Below, piece after piece: positions 32,745 to 43,560 of a stretch of 64,000 nt of DNA. Below the pieces are notes generated by a model. The model did no database searches, was not told where the DNA came from, and saw only the letters and a list, made by a program, of their open reading frames with translations. Position numbers and translations under genes: made by a program. The DNA is from Cannabis sativa (Eukaryota; Streptophyta; Magnoliopsida; Rosales; Cannabaceae), in NCBI RefSeq assembly GCF_029168945.1, contig NC_083601.1, positions 16,148,160 to 16,212,159 of the forward strand. Reading direction: 5' to 3'. The first letter of the stretch is position 1. The number at the start of each line of letters is the position of its first letter.

Positions 32745-35700
32745 ATGTTCCGTCGCCTCTTCAAAGCTACCACCGCAAACCCTCTTTCCTCTCCTTTCAC
32801 CGCTCTCTCTCTCCGACCCTTCTCCGCCTCCGTTCAAAGTAACACCTTTCTCTCTCTTTTCCCTATATAATATTTAGTTTTGGGCTGCGATGGTGGAGGG
32901 TTTATCAGTTCCTTGTTTTTTCTCTTGTCATTTTGGTGCAGATGTTGAAAGTCTGGAACTTGCCAAATCTACTACCACCTTCATCCACCCCACTGCCATT
33001 GTTGACCCCAATGCTATAGTTGGTCTGGTAGGTACTTATGTAATCTACTTTGCAACATTACCCTATGAACTATTCGAAGTCTATGAGCTTTTGTCTATCT
33101 GAGTTGCTTTAGTTTCAGTTATTGCGTATGTTGGTAAAATTCTTGTATATGATGATTCAGGGTGTTTCCATTGGCCCCTTTTGTACTGTTGGGTCCTCTG
33201 CAAAGCTTGGCAATGGTTGTAAATTGCATACAGGAAGCCATGTATATGGGAATACAGAATTGGGGAATGATTGCGTTCTGATGACGTGAGTTTGGATATT
33301 GGTATATTGTATTATTTTTGGTAAAATATTTTGTATATTTGGTTCCACATTTTTGACTTGCTTGAAAATTTTCAAGGCAGTGGTGCTGTGGTTGGTGATG
33401 ATCTTCCTGGGCGTACCGTGATGGGATGCAACAACGTTGTTGGACATTATGCTGTTGTTGGGATTAGAGGCCAAGACTTGAAGTACAAGGTCAGTTTTCA
33501 AACTGGCTTGATATGAACTAATCACTTTTTAGAATGTCATTATGTGATACTATGCTGGTATTTGAACTTTTTTTTTTTTTACTCACTTTACAAAGAACCA
33601 AACTATAATGTAAACTTACATGATGTTAGCCCACCATTATTGAGTGTGTTTGATAGAATTTCTTAGATTAGAAATCTGCTATCAAGTATTCGAATTCCCT
33701 GAATGAAATCCCTCAAAGAATTGTCTTTTATTTATGAATAATGATCAGATTACACCTAGCTTTCGAGAGGCTAGTCTCTCCCAAGTACACAACCTTTCGA
33801 GAGGGTTGTTCTCTCCAAAAGACTTCTCTTAATACTTAATTCCCTGCCTATAATGAGTTCTAATCTCTTATATATATACATAATAAGCCTGCCACATCAG
33901 CAGCTCTAATTAAACCCAAGTGACCAATACAAAAAGACAATTCAACCCTTAAAACAATTTGAATAAAACTCAACTAAAGACATAAGTGTGGCCTTTAGGC
34001 CCCTCTTTTTCTATGGTAAACAAATCTAACCAGGGGCTTATCAATACCCCCCCCCTAAAACCTTCACCTTGTCCTCAAGGTGAAAATTTGGGAAGCGAGT
34101 ATATATAGCTGAGAAATTTTCCCATGTAGCTTCAAATTCGGGTAAAGATTTCCACTTGATTAACACTTCAGAATCAGCAAGGGTGCCCGTGGTTGTAAAA
34201 CGATGTTGAAGCACTGTCTCGGGCTCAACGTGCAATTCTAGGTCTGATGTAAGTTGCGGTGGAATCGTGGGAGAAGAGTGGACATCACCAATGGCTCGAC
34301 GGAGCTGGGAGACATGGAAAACCGGGTGTATTGTTGCCGAATCCGGTAGCTGGAGCTTATAAGCCACGGCCCCAACCCTTTGTAGAACGGAATAAGGGCC
34401 ATAGTATCGAGCAGAGAGCTTTTCATTGGATCGTTTGGCTAAGGTGCGTTGTCTGTAAGGTCTAATTTTTAAAAACACCTTGTCCCCCACTTTAAACTCT
34501 TCTGGACGGCGTTTTCGGTCCGCTTGAGCTTTCATTCTCTGTTGTGCACGTAAGAGATGCATCCTCAAATCATCTAAGATCTCATCTCTTGCAGCCAGCA
34601 ACTCATCCACCGACGAAACCACTGCAATACCTTTTTTATAAGGTAATATGGGTGGTGGATCTCGACCATATAATGCCCGAAAGGGTGTGGATTTGAGAGA
34701 CGTGTGGTAAGATGTGTTATATGAATACTCAGCCCAAGACAGCCACTTTGACCATTGTCTCGGGTGTTCATATGTGAAGCAGCGGAGGTATGTTTCCAAG
34801 CATCGATTAAGCACTTCTGTTTGACCATCAGTTTGGGGATGATACGCCGTGCTTCGTTTGAGGAATGTTCCTTGCAGCTTAAATAGGTGGGTCCAAAAAT
34901 GACTCACAAAAATCCTATCCCGGTCAGTAATGATGGAAATGGGCAGACCATGTAGCCGCACAACTTCACGCATAAAAAGGTCAGCCACTGTTACGGCAGT
35001 AAAAGGATGTTTAAGCTTGAGAAAATGAGCATACTTGGTCAAACGGTCCACAACTACCATTATTGTATCTCCTCCTTCAGATTTGGGAAGACCCTCAATG
35101 AAATCCATTGTGACTTCATCCCAAACTTGTGCTGGAAGTGGCAGCGGTTGTAGTAATCCAGCAGGTGAAGTGGTGAGGAGTTTATTTTGTTGGCACACTG
35201 AGCACCTACGAACAAAGTCTTGAATATCACTGCGCATTCCTTCCCAATACAATTCAGCTGCAATACGCTTGTAAGTTTTCAGCTCACCTGAATGACCCCC
35301 AATCGGACTCTTGTGAAATGCATCCAAAATTTGTAAAATACTGTTAGATTTTTTTGGAATGACTAGACGATTTTTGTAATAGAGGCTGCCATCTAGGATG
35401 GTAAACCCATGGTGTTGGTGTTGACCTGATTGAAGATCGGCACGGAGTTGTACCAAAAAAGGGTCAGCGGCTATTTCTTGTTGAATTTCTGGCCAAAGTG
35501 GCCATTCGGTTGTCACCAAAACCTGTAAGTCAGCGACATCTGTTTGGCGTGACAAAGCATCGGCGACCCTATTACTAGCTCCACATTTATACTCAATGTC
35601 AAAATCTAAGCCCATTAGTTTAGAGACCCATTTTTGATACTCCGTTCCAATTACCCGCTGCTCCAACAAGTATTTTAGACTTTGTTGGTCGGTTCTAACT

Positions 35701-38700
35701 AAAAATTTTTTGCCGATTAGATACGGTCTCCATTTGGAAACAGCATAAACAATAGCCATTAATTCCTTCTCATATATCGATTTTCTTCTAGCTTGGGCCC
35801 CTAAAACTTGGCTGAAATACGCAATAGGTTGCTGGTTTTGAAGAAGAACCGCCCCTAACCCATGACCGGAGGCATCTGTTTCGATCACAAACGGTTTTGA
35901 GAAGTCTGGTAATGATAGGACAGGAACTTGAGTCATCTTAAGCTTGAGTTCCTGGAATGCCTCATCTGCCAATTGGTTCCAATTAAACTGGTCCTTTTTT
36001 AATTGGTCAGTTAGTGGTTGAGCCACCCGAGCGTAGCCTTCCACAAACTTCCTGTAGTACCCGGTAAGGCCAAGGAATCCTCTCAAAGCTTTCAAAGTTT
36101 TAGGTGTAGGCCAGTCCAACATGGACTTCACTTTATCAGGGTCGGCTGCCACTCCCTTGTTGGAGATTATGTGTCCTAAATAGGATATTTCAGCTTTCCC
36201 AAAGTCACATTTTTTTTTGTTGACGTAGAGCTGATTTTGGGCTAGGATTTGTAAGACCTCATCTAAGTGTTTTTGGTGTTCTTTCACGGATTTGCTGTAA
36301 ACCAATATATCATCAAAGAAGACGAGAACCGAGTGGCGAAGATGGGGTCTGAATATGCTATTCATTAATGATTGGAATGTAGCTGGTGCGTTGGTCATCC
36401 CGAAAGGCATGACTAAGAATTCGTAATGCCCATCATGAGTTCGGAATCGTCTTGTGAACATCTTGACCTTGACACGTATTTGATGATAACCTGATTTCAA
36501 GTCCAATTTAGAAAAAATTGAGGCACCATGAAGTTCATCAAGTAATTCATCAATGACTGGAATAGGGTACTTATCTGGAATGGTGACACGGTTGAGTGCC
36601 CGGTAGTCGATGCAAAATCGCCATGAGCCATCTTTCTTTTTTACCAATAGCACCGGACTTGAGAAAGGGCTGTTACTTGGTTGTACGATGCCAGTGGCCA
36701 TCATATCTTTCATGAATTGTTCAATTGCTGATTTCTGAAAATGTGGGTATCGGTAGGGTCGCACACTCACTGGAGATGCACCTGGTTGTAAATTGATGGC
36801 ATGTTCATGGTTTCGAACTGGTGGTAAGCCACTAGGTTGAGCAAAGACCCCTTCATGTTTGAGCAAAATCGGTTGAAGGAACTCCGGAGTATCGCTGGCT
36901 GTTTGGTTCTCCTCTAGGCCCCCAAAATTAAATTCAATTAAAAGGCCATTCCCCTCTGCATACATTGTTTTAGACATGGTCTTAAGCGAGACGAGGCTTC
37001 TCTCAAGAGAAGGGTCTCCTTTGATAGTAACTTGTTGGCTGCCAATTTGGAATTGCATCGTTTGAAGTTTCCAATCCGTGTGTGTCATCCCTAGAGTTGC
37101 CAACCATTGAAGTCCCAAAATAACATCAACACTCCCCAATTTTAAAGGTAGGAAATCATCAAAAATTTCTACCCCTTGTAAGTGTAGGTGGACATTTTTG
37201 CATATCCCTTCATTGCGCATGGAATCTCCATTGCCCATTGTAACACCATATTGACTGGTCTTAACAATAGGAAGCTTGAGTTTATCCACCAACACTTGAG
37301 AGATGAAATTGTGTGTGGCGCCGGGATCAATTAAGATGACCACTTCACATTGTTCAATCAGCCCCTTCAATTTCATAGTCTTATTTGAAGAAAGACCCGC
37401 TACTGATTGTAGAGAGACTTCCACTGTACCCTTGAGTTCTGCCATTTCTAAATCAGCCACACCCTCGTTAGCCTCTTCTGAACCTTGTTCTGAATTGATA
37501 CCTTCAATTTCATCAGCGATAATTACCACATTTATCTCTTTTTGTTTGCAGCGATGTCCCGGCGACCATTTATCATCGCAACGAAAGCAAAGGCCCTTCT
37601 CTCGCTTGTATTGAATCTGACTGTCGGTATATTTTCGTATTTCGGCGGCTGGTTTTTGGTATGTGTCTTTCATATGCCCTGGGGTAAAGGAAGTATGAAG
37701 TGGTGGTGTCGTGGTGCGGTTGAAACCAGAAACTTTTGGTCTGTAGTGGGTGGTTGCGTTCAACTCTTCCTCAATGTCTTGGGCAATTTCCATTGCCTCA
37801 TCAATATTTCTTGGTCGTTGCACACGGAGTTTCGCGCGGATAGTGGGACGAAGGCCATTAATGAAAGTACTAAGTTGTATTTCAGGTGAGACATTTTCTA
37901 GAGGAGCCAAAAGTCGGATAAATTGCCTCTTGAACTCGATCACTGTACCCTCTTGCCTTACCGCCACAAATTGATCATATAAAGAACCAGCCCGTGTATC
38001 TCGAAAGTGCCTTAACACCAATCGTTTCATCTCCTCCCAACTCAAGATTGCTCGCTTTTTATTCTCAAACTGATACCAAAGGAGTGCGTCACCCGAAAAA
38101 GAGATAAACGCTGCCTCTACCTTTTCTTCCTCGCTGTAATGGCAGCAAGCAAAAAATCGCTCTGCTTGCATAATCCACCCGTCGGGATTTTCCCCTTCAA
38201 AGGTTGGCATCTTGAGTTTACGGAGCCGCTGATCGTTTCGATGATGGGGATTGTAATAATTTCGTTCCATTGGGGCATCCACTGTTATTGGATTTCTGCC
38301 ACTGTTGAAGATGCGGGAAGCACCAGGACTCTTTTCCTCAGACGCATCTCGAGTGTCGGATCGGCGGAAGACTTCTCCCATATGTTCTTGGACGCTTCTT
38401 GATTGTCCGTGATCATTTCTTGGTCGTTCTTGGACCTTTCTTGACTGTTCTTGAGCCTCCAAAATAAGCTGTAGCTGCTGCTGCAATTGTTCATGAAGCT
38501 GGCGACTCATTTCACTCACCGAGTCATTAATAATCCTCTTGACGGAATTTGTGACAGTTTCCGTGACCGATTCCAGAATTGATTCTTGGACCGATTGCAT
38601 CGTTGACTTCAAAGCCTCCTCTTCAGGGATGGACTCCGATTGACTCTTCTCTGCTGGTTTCTTCGGCATTGTCCGCAGCTCACCGCACCAAATTGATAGA

Positions 38701-40639
38701 ATTTCTTAGATTAGAAATCTGCTATCAAGTATTCGAATTCCCTGAATGAAATCCCTCAAAGAATTGTCTTTTATTTATGAATAATGATCAGATTACACCT
38801 AGCTTTCGAGAGGCTAGTCTCTCCCAAGTACACAACCTTTCGAGAGGGTTGTTCTCTCCAAAAGACTTCTCTTAATACTTAATTCCCTGCCTATAATGAG
38901 TTCTAATCTCTTATATATATACATAATAAGCCTGCCACATCAGCAGCTCTAATTAAACCCAAGTGACCAATACAAAAAGACAATTCAACCCTTAAAACAA
39001 TTTGAATAAAACTCAACTAAAGACATAAGTGTGGCCTTTAGGCCCCTCTTTTTCTATGGTAAACAAATCTAACCAGGGGCTTATCAGTGTTCCCTGTCAC
39101 TGGGTGGTTTTCTTTAGCTTCAAAAATTGTGACGATTGAACACTTTTTCCTCTGCTTTTAAAATGCTCATCATGGATGTATGGGGTGCATAAAATGCATC
39201 TTCTATATGGGTGCTAGTATATGAAATCTCTCCTGCTCCTCTCTATGTGATTGCTAGTTAATCACCATTAGCATCGCCTCTGGCACATAGTCGTTTAAGC
39301 TATAGTATAAGTTTCAGGCATGTGTGGCTGCTATACTCAATTGTGATATGTTTATTTTATTCCATGATTTAGCCAGGTGATGAATGTTTCCTTTATGTCG
39401 GGGAGAACAATGATATCCGAGAACATACATCAATCCACAGATCTTCAAAATCAAGTGATAAAACTGTATGTGAATAAGCCTACACAATGTTTTGTTCTCC
39501 TAACAGAATTATATTTTAGTAAGACTGATGCTATCCTGTCTCGCCTTATGTAACCAGGTTATTGGGAACAACAATCTCATCATGGGCTCTTGTCATATTG
39601 CTCACGATTGCAAAGTAGGAAACAGTAATATTTTTGCAAATGGCACTCTTCTAGCAGGACATGTTGTGGTTGAAGTAAGTCCTTTCTTGTTTCTGTAATA
39701 GCATGAATCCAATTCCCGCATAAGTTTTGCAAGCAAAGTTTGTCGTGAAATTGACTTAAGTGCTATGCAGGACTATGCTCACACTGCAGGAGGTGCTGCT
39801 GTTCATCAATTCTGCCATATTGGCTCTTTCTCGTTCATTGGTGCTGGTGCAATGGTACGATCATTAACTTATGTTTTCTTTTTTATAACAATAGTTAGTT
39901 GTTGATGCCCAGCATGCACATAAGTTATTGAAACTGCTACTTGAAATGTGTCAGTACTTCAATTGGTGCATGCCACAAAATGAATTATATTTTTCTTTAA
40001 CCATATTGTTGTATATGCTAATTTAAGAGTGTTTTTATTACCCTATTAGATAGATAATAAGTATGTCAGTTTTCAATATTTGGTTTGTTTTTTTCTATAG
40101 GTTAAAAATGATGTTCCAAAATACATGATGGTTGCAGGAGATGGGCCTGAGCTTCGCAGTTTGAATCTAGAGGGCCTTAGACGCAATGGGTTTACAGCTA
40201 CTGAGGTTTGCATTGACAATCTATATTTTTAAATAAGCTATACTATGTCCATTCTAGTGTTAATTGATGAAATAACTTATATTACTTTGGACAAGGACCT
40301 AGATCACAAGCCTTAGAAAAGCTTACCTAAAGATTTTCATGCCTAGTCAAGAAGATGCCAGGGGTTTTGAAGAACGTCTTTCAGAAGTGGTAAGTCCTGA
40401 ATCAATCTGCTTCATACCCTCAGAGAGAAACTGAGAGAGAGAGATAGTAGACATCAATTTATTTTTATTTTTATATATCTATATTTATATATTTATGAAA
40501 AGCTCTATCTATGTTGCAGGAGCATGACGAGAAACTGGCAAATGTTCCTGCAGTATCTTACATGGTTCATTCTATACGCAAATCTTTTGAAGGAGACCGA
40601 CGAGGAATATGCAAACATAGACTTTGGAACAGCTCTTAA
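32745..40639 (+). CDS. LPXA: LpxA-type UDP-GlcNAc O-acyltransferase, mitochondrial
   Basis: Ten exons stay in frame: 32745-32838, 32942-33027, 33161-33285, 33381-33489, 39373-39465, 39558-39674, 39771-39854, 40101-40205, 40303-40389, 40520-40639, for 339 residues, close to Arabidopsis LPXA. The start [13 protein letters not shown] is an Arg/Ser-rich mitochondrial presequence. Hexapeptide repeats of a left-handed beta helix follow ([26 protein letters not shown]). The HIAHDC motif near residues 182-187 holds the catalytic His, and AVHQFC and LEGLRRNGF match the family. The enzyme adds the 3-hydroxyacyl chain to UDP-GlcNAc, the first step of the lipid-A-like pathway. Intron 4 is 5.9 kb because a gypsy element inserted antisense to the gene; splice borders are intact. 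Confidence 0.95.
33651..34043 (-). repeat. 3' LTR of the chromovirus
   Basis: 393 bp. On the minus strand it reads TGATAAGCCCC...ATTCTATCA and it is identical to the copy at 38694-39086. Its first three bases serve as the polyprotein stop codon. Confidence 0.97.
34041..38669 (-). CDS. Chromovirus gag-pol polyprotein
   Basis: 1542 residues with no interruption. Order: glutamine-rich coiled-coil start (1-100), retrotransposon Gag (about 150-300), CCHC-like knuckle near 360 ([14 protein letters not shown]), aspartic protease near 450 ([12 protein letters not shown]), reverse transcriptase with FFDDILVYS near 785, RNase H near 930 ([12 protein letters not shown]), integrase with an HHCC zinc region (GGHSG...CSVCQQNK), a DDE core with ITDRDRIF, and a chromodomain in the last 60 residues ([16 protein letters not shown]). 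The chromodomain would steer integration through histone marks. The protease has Pro where Ser is usual in D-S/T-G, which may matter. The final codons are encoded by the polypurine tract and the stop by the LTR. Confidence 0.96.
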   Translation of the reverse strand: MPKKPAEKSQSESIPEEEALKSTMQSVQESILESVTETVTNSVKRIINDSVSEMSRQLHEQLQQQLQLILEAQEQSRKVQERPRNDHGQSRSVQEHMGEVFRRSDTRDASEEKSPGASRIFNSGRNPITVDAPMERNYYNPHHRNDQRLRKLKMPTFEGENPDGWIMQAERFFACCHYSEEEKVEAAFISFSGDALLWYQFENKKRAILSWEEMKRLVLRHFRDTRAGSLYDQFVAVRQEGTVIEFKRQFIRLLAPLENVSPEIQLSTFINGLRPTIRAKLRVQRPRNIDEAMEIAQDIEEELNATTHYRPKVSGFNRTTTPPLHTSFTPGHMKDTYQKPAAEIRKYTDSQIQYKREKGLCFRCDDKWSPGHRCKQKEINVVIIADEIEGINSEQGSEEANEGVADLEMAELKGTVEVSLQSVAGLSSNKTMKLKGLIEQCEVVILIDPGATHNFISQVLVDKLKLPIVKTSQYGVTMGNGDSMRNEGICKNVHLHLQGVEIFDDFLPLKLGSVDVILGLQWLATLGMTHTDWKLQTMQFQIGSQQVTIKGDPSLERSLVSLKTMSKTMYAEGNGLLIEFNFGGLEENQTASDTPEFLQPILLKHEGVFAQPSGLPPVRNHEHAINLQPGASPVSVRPYRYPHFQKSAIEQFMKDMMATGIVQPSNSPFSSPVLLVKKKDGSWRFCIDYRALNRVTIPDKYPIPVIDELLDELHGASIFSKLDLKSGYHQIRVKVKMFTRRFRTHDGHYEFLVMPFGMTNAPATFQSLMNSIFRPHLRHSVLVFFDDILVYSKSVKEHQKHLDEVLQILAQNQLYVNKKKCDFGKAEISYLGHIISNKGVAADPDKVKSMLDWPTPKTLKALRGFLGLTGYYRKFVEGYARVAQPLTDQLKKDQFNWNQLADEAFQELKLKMTQVPVLSLPDFSKPFVIETDASGHGLGAVLLQNQQPIAYFSQVLGAQARRKSIYEKELMAIVYAVSKWRPYLIGKKFLVRTDQQSLKYLLEQRVIGTEYQKWVSKLMGLDFDIEYKCGASNRVADALSRQTDVADLQVLVTTEWPLWPEIQQEIAADPFLVQLRADLQSGQHQHHGFTILDGSLYYKNRLVIPKKSNSILQILDAFHKSPIGGHSGELKTYKRIAAELYWEGMRSDIQDFVRRCSVCQQNKLLTTSPAGLLQPLPLPAQVWDEVTMDFIEGLPKSEGGDTIMVVVDRLTKYAHFLKLKHPFTAVTVADLFMREVVRLHGLPISIITDRDRIFVSHFWTHLFKLQGTFLKRSTAYHPQTDGQTEVLNRCLETYLRCFTYEHPRQWSKWLSWAEYSYNTSYHTSLKSTPFRALYGRDPPPILPYKKGIAVVSSVDELLAARDEILDDLRMHLLRAQQRMKAQADRKRRPEEFKVGDKVFLKIRPYRQRTLAKRSNEKLSARYYGPYSVLQRVGAVAYKLQLPDSATIHPVFHVSQLRRAIGDVHSSPTIPPQLTSDLELHVEPETVLQHRFTTTGTLADSEVLIKWKSLPEFEATWENFSAIYTRFPNFHLEDKVKVLGGGY
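34044..34058 (-). promoter_or_regulatory. Polypurine tract of the chromovirus
   Basis: The minus strand reads TTAGGGGGGGGGTAT just before the 3' LTR. The G run also encodes Gly-Gly-Gly at the end of the polyprotein. Confidence 0.85.
38679..38691 (-). promoter_or_regulatory. Probable primer-binding site of the chromovirus
   Basis: On the minus strand TGGTGCGGTGAGC starts 3 bases after the 5' LTR. TGG at the tRNA CCA position is standard. The donor tRNA was not identified; it is not the usual initiator-Met text. Confidence 0.65.
38694..39086 (-). repeat. 5' LTR of the chromovirus
   Basis: 393 bp, identical to the 3' LTR. In element orientation it precedes the primer-binding site and the polyprotein ATG at 38669. 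Confidence 0.97.
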
Positions 40640-42748
40640 ATTCATCATATAGTATGTTTTTGTATCTGTCTTCAATAAGTTTCATTATACAACAATTATA
40701 AACATACCACTTTATTTCATCTTAACCCTGTTGGTCCCAAACTGACAGTAATTAGATTACACATCATTTGTTTGGCTGAACATAGAAAATATGTCGCAAC
40801 TGATTGTTGTTCTCGATACATTTGTGCTTTTATTTATTTATGTTCGTGTATGGATTATATTTATAACACCCCATTTACTGTTGGATCTCAATTCCTAGTA
40901 AAGTATTATATGTGCATTCATTTTTATTGGATATCTTTGTAATATATGACAAATCAAATTTAGGTTTCTAGAGAAAGAGTTTTAGTTGTTCATTGTTGCA
41001 GTAACTGAGTGATTTTGATTTCTTTTTTCAGAAGATTAAGCCCAACTTTTGACATCACGTAAGCTGGTGAAGGACCTGGACTGATATCGAACAAACGAAG
41101 ACCCCAACATGCAGCTTTTGAGTTGTGAAATTTTGAAGGTAGATTCTTTAGCACTCACTTTATTAAATTAAAAGAGTATTTGTATTGATAAAGGCTGTAA
41201 GCACAGAGAGAATATGCTGATGGAAGCTATATCTATAACATATATATTTATGTGTATACTTGGCATGGAGTAAATCATAAGGTATATGTAGAAAGAATGA
41301 CCAGTTGAGGTTGTGTTGTTTAGTGGTAATTAGCTTAGAAATTTCGTTGAATGATGACAAAACTCAGTTGAGTAAGTGCTAATTGTAATATGACCATATA
41401 AATAGAACACAAGCTTATTGGTAGAAGTAATTGAATTCTTTAGATAGCTTTCTTTGCGGGGTTTGGTTTCTCATGCATTTTCAAGGACATTACATAATGC
41501 AATTTTCTCATTCTATAAACTTACTTGAATAATATAAAGATATTGAACATTGAACATTGGATGTTGATATTTGTTTTTTTGTATAAGCAAATCCATGCAA
41601 AATCTGCAGCTGACTTAAGACTTTTACTTCACATCATTTCTTTTAAATCAATTTCTATAAAGCCTTGATGCCAATTGGTCACTGATTGCTTTAATCACCA
41701 TTGCTTAGGATAAATTAGTCACGAAAATATATGTTGACTCTGATCAATGAAATGCCTACAAATATTTTGGGGATTTTCAATCCAATTTAGTTGATCCAAG
41801 ATTTTGTAGTACAACAACTTTTTCTCCAAAGAAAAAGATACACCATTCCTACTGGCCTGGTTGAGAATATGTTAGGTATGAGACTTTCTATTTGGAACAT
41901 ATTTAATTTAGCTTAGGTGCTACTTAGGGCTGGTCAGATCTGGGAGCAAGTTACTTGACCACTCATTTTTAATTTCTAACAACACTTTAATTTTGCATTT
42001 TTTAATAAGTAAACACCATCTTGACAAAATACTTAATAATTTATTTATTTACAAAGTATCTTTGAGAAAGATACCTTTATGCAATAAAGAAGAAATAGCA
42101 ACGTTTGGATTGTCCTGGTCTTCAAAACATTGTGCTCCAAACTTTTATCAAAACACTATGAAAGGCCAAGACTTGAAATTTGCTGTAAATATGGTGACTT
42201 AATTTTGAATAGGCTTGTCAAGTTGTTTGATTAAAAATTATATTCACATTTTTTTTCCCTTGTCATTTGCATAACAATCCTTCTTAAATCTTAAATCATA
42301 TGGTACAAGACACTAATTTGAGGAATATGGTATTATTATATTCAATAATTATTTAAACAAACTTCAAGTACAAGTGTTCTTGGCCTACTATTTCAATCAC
42401 TCATTTGAATAAAATGATAGTAATATTTCCTTATATGTGGGTTATGGCGAGATTAGTAATATAATTATTTTTTAATATTTATGTATATTTATATGGTCAG
42501 TGCTGATACATTTGGACATTCTTCATATTGTAGTAATAGACTGGATTATGGTCCGTGATGTAATCTTTTTAATTAATTTCAAGTGGCTGGATAGTGATAT
42601 AGAAATAATACCATCCTCATCAAATGAGATTAGAAAGCCAGTTGCTTAATTAATTTTAAACTAGCAGTTGTAATCCTTTATTTGAGTATGACCCATGCAA
42701 CAACCTTACCCGTTCATTTTTCATTAATAAAAAATTGTAACTTTGAAA

Positions 42749-42795
42749 GGAAGTGCTCCATTCTTTTCAAAAAAAAAAAAAGGAAGTGCTCCATT
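42749..42795 (+). mobile_element. Poly-A micro-insertion with 14-bp direct repeats
   Basis: GGAAGTGCTCCATT occurs at 42749-42762 and 42782-42795. Between the copies lie only CTTTTC and a run of about 13 A. This is the form of a LINE-type retroposition with a target duplication and an almost fully truncated insert. Replication slippage is the alternative. Confidence 0.5.
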
Positions 42796-43121
42796 TTAAT
42801 GCTGCCCAATTATTAATTATCAGAGCAGTTAGTAGTTTTTTTTCCCCAGATTGGTAAAGGGATATGTGAGAAGGAGACTAATCAAAATTAGAAATCTTCT
42901 CTTATAATGTATGTAAATTTCATCCAATCAAATCTAAATTTACTTTAACGCATGATATTTCTATGTTCTGAATTTTGAATACTAAAACTGTTGAACAATC
43001 TCATTAAAAAGTTGTTCTAAACTAATGCAAACAATTACAGAGATTTGTAGCTCGAGCTGTTGCTCGTTTTCAAGACGAACAAATAGACCAAAATAGAGAA
43101 GTTGAGTATTGCTATTGAACA

Positions 43122-43275
43122 TCAGTGGTGCTTAATACTTTCTAGACGTATCACCTTGCAATTGGTTAGTAATACTCTTTAAAAGTTATTACATTAAATT
43201 TTATAGGTACCGATACTTAATTGCACCAATAATAGTGATATTAACACATAGGAGGGTACTAAACACTACTAATAA
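43122..43275. mobile_element. Possible MITE, imperfect inverted ends
   Basis: The text from 43122 (AGTGGTGCTTAATACTTTCT) and the reverse complement of the text ending near 43272 (TAGTGTTTAGTACCCTCCTA) share spaced words, including TATCAC inward. Identity is low and no target duplication is clear. Confidence 0.35.
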
Positions 43276-43439
43276 TTTTTTTTTACTCAAACTTGTTAAG
43301 TTGAAGAAAGCCATATGAGAGAGCCAAATACATGGAATTGAACAGTGTGGAAATTTTAGCCAAAGCAGAAGAAGAGTGGACTAAGTCAATAATGGTCTCA
43401 TAAGAATGTTAACATTTAATATTTTAAATATATATTTAT

Positions 43440-43560
43440 AAGAGTGTATTCTTAATGGGTACTATCCATAAATGGGTAATATTAGAAAATTTTGAATTTT
43501 TATGATTAATTTTTCTATTTAATTACCCATTAATGTATATATAAATCAATAGACCTGTTA
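43440..43560. mobile_element. Possible short MITE or hairpin
   Basis: TTAATGGGTA near 43453 pairs with TACCCATTAA near 43522, with further AT-rich complementarity between. The limits are not defined. Confidence 0.3.

Larger units (their letters stand above)
33651..39086 (-). mobile_element. Intact Ty3/gypsy chromovirus in LPXA intron 4
   Basis: Two 393-bp LTRs (33651-34043 and 38694-39086) appear identical by direct reading, and GTGTT flanks both sides (33646-33650 and 39087-39091). One uninterrupted 1542-codon gag-pol ORF with a C-terminal chromodomain fills the interior. Identical LTRs, the perfect duplication and the open frame point to very recent insertion and possible competence. The short LTRs, the CFRCDDKW...GHRC knuckle and the chromodomain suggest the Reina-like group (inference). 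Confidence 0.97.

Noticed and set aside
37303..38402. Several + strand ORFs of 74-115 codons
   Set aside because: Antisense shadows of the intact chromovirus gag-protease region.
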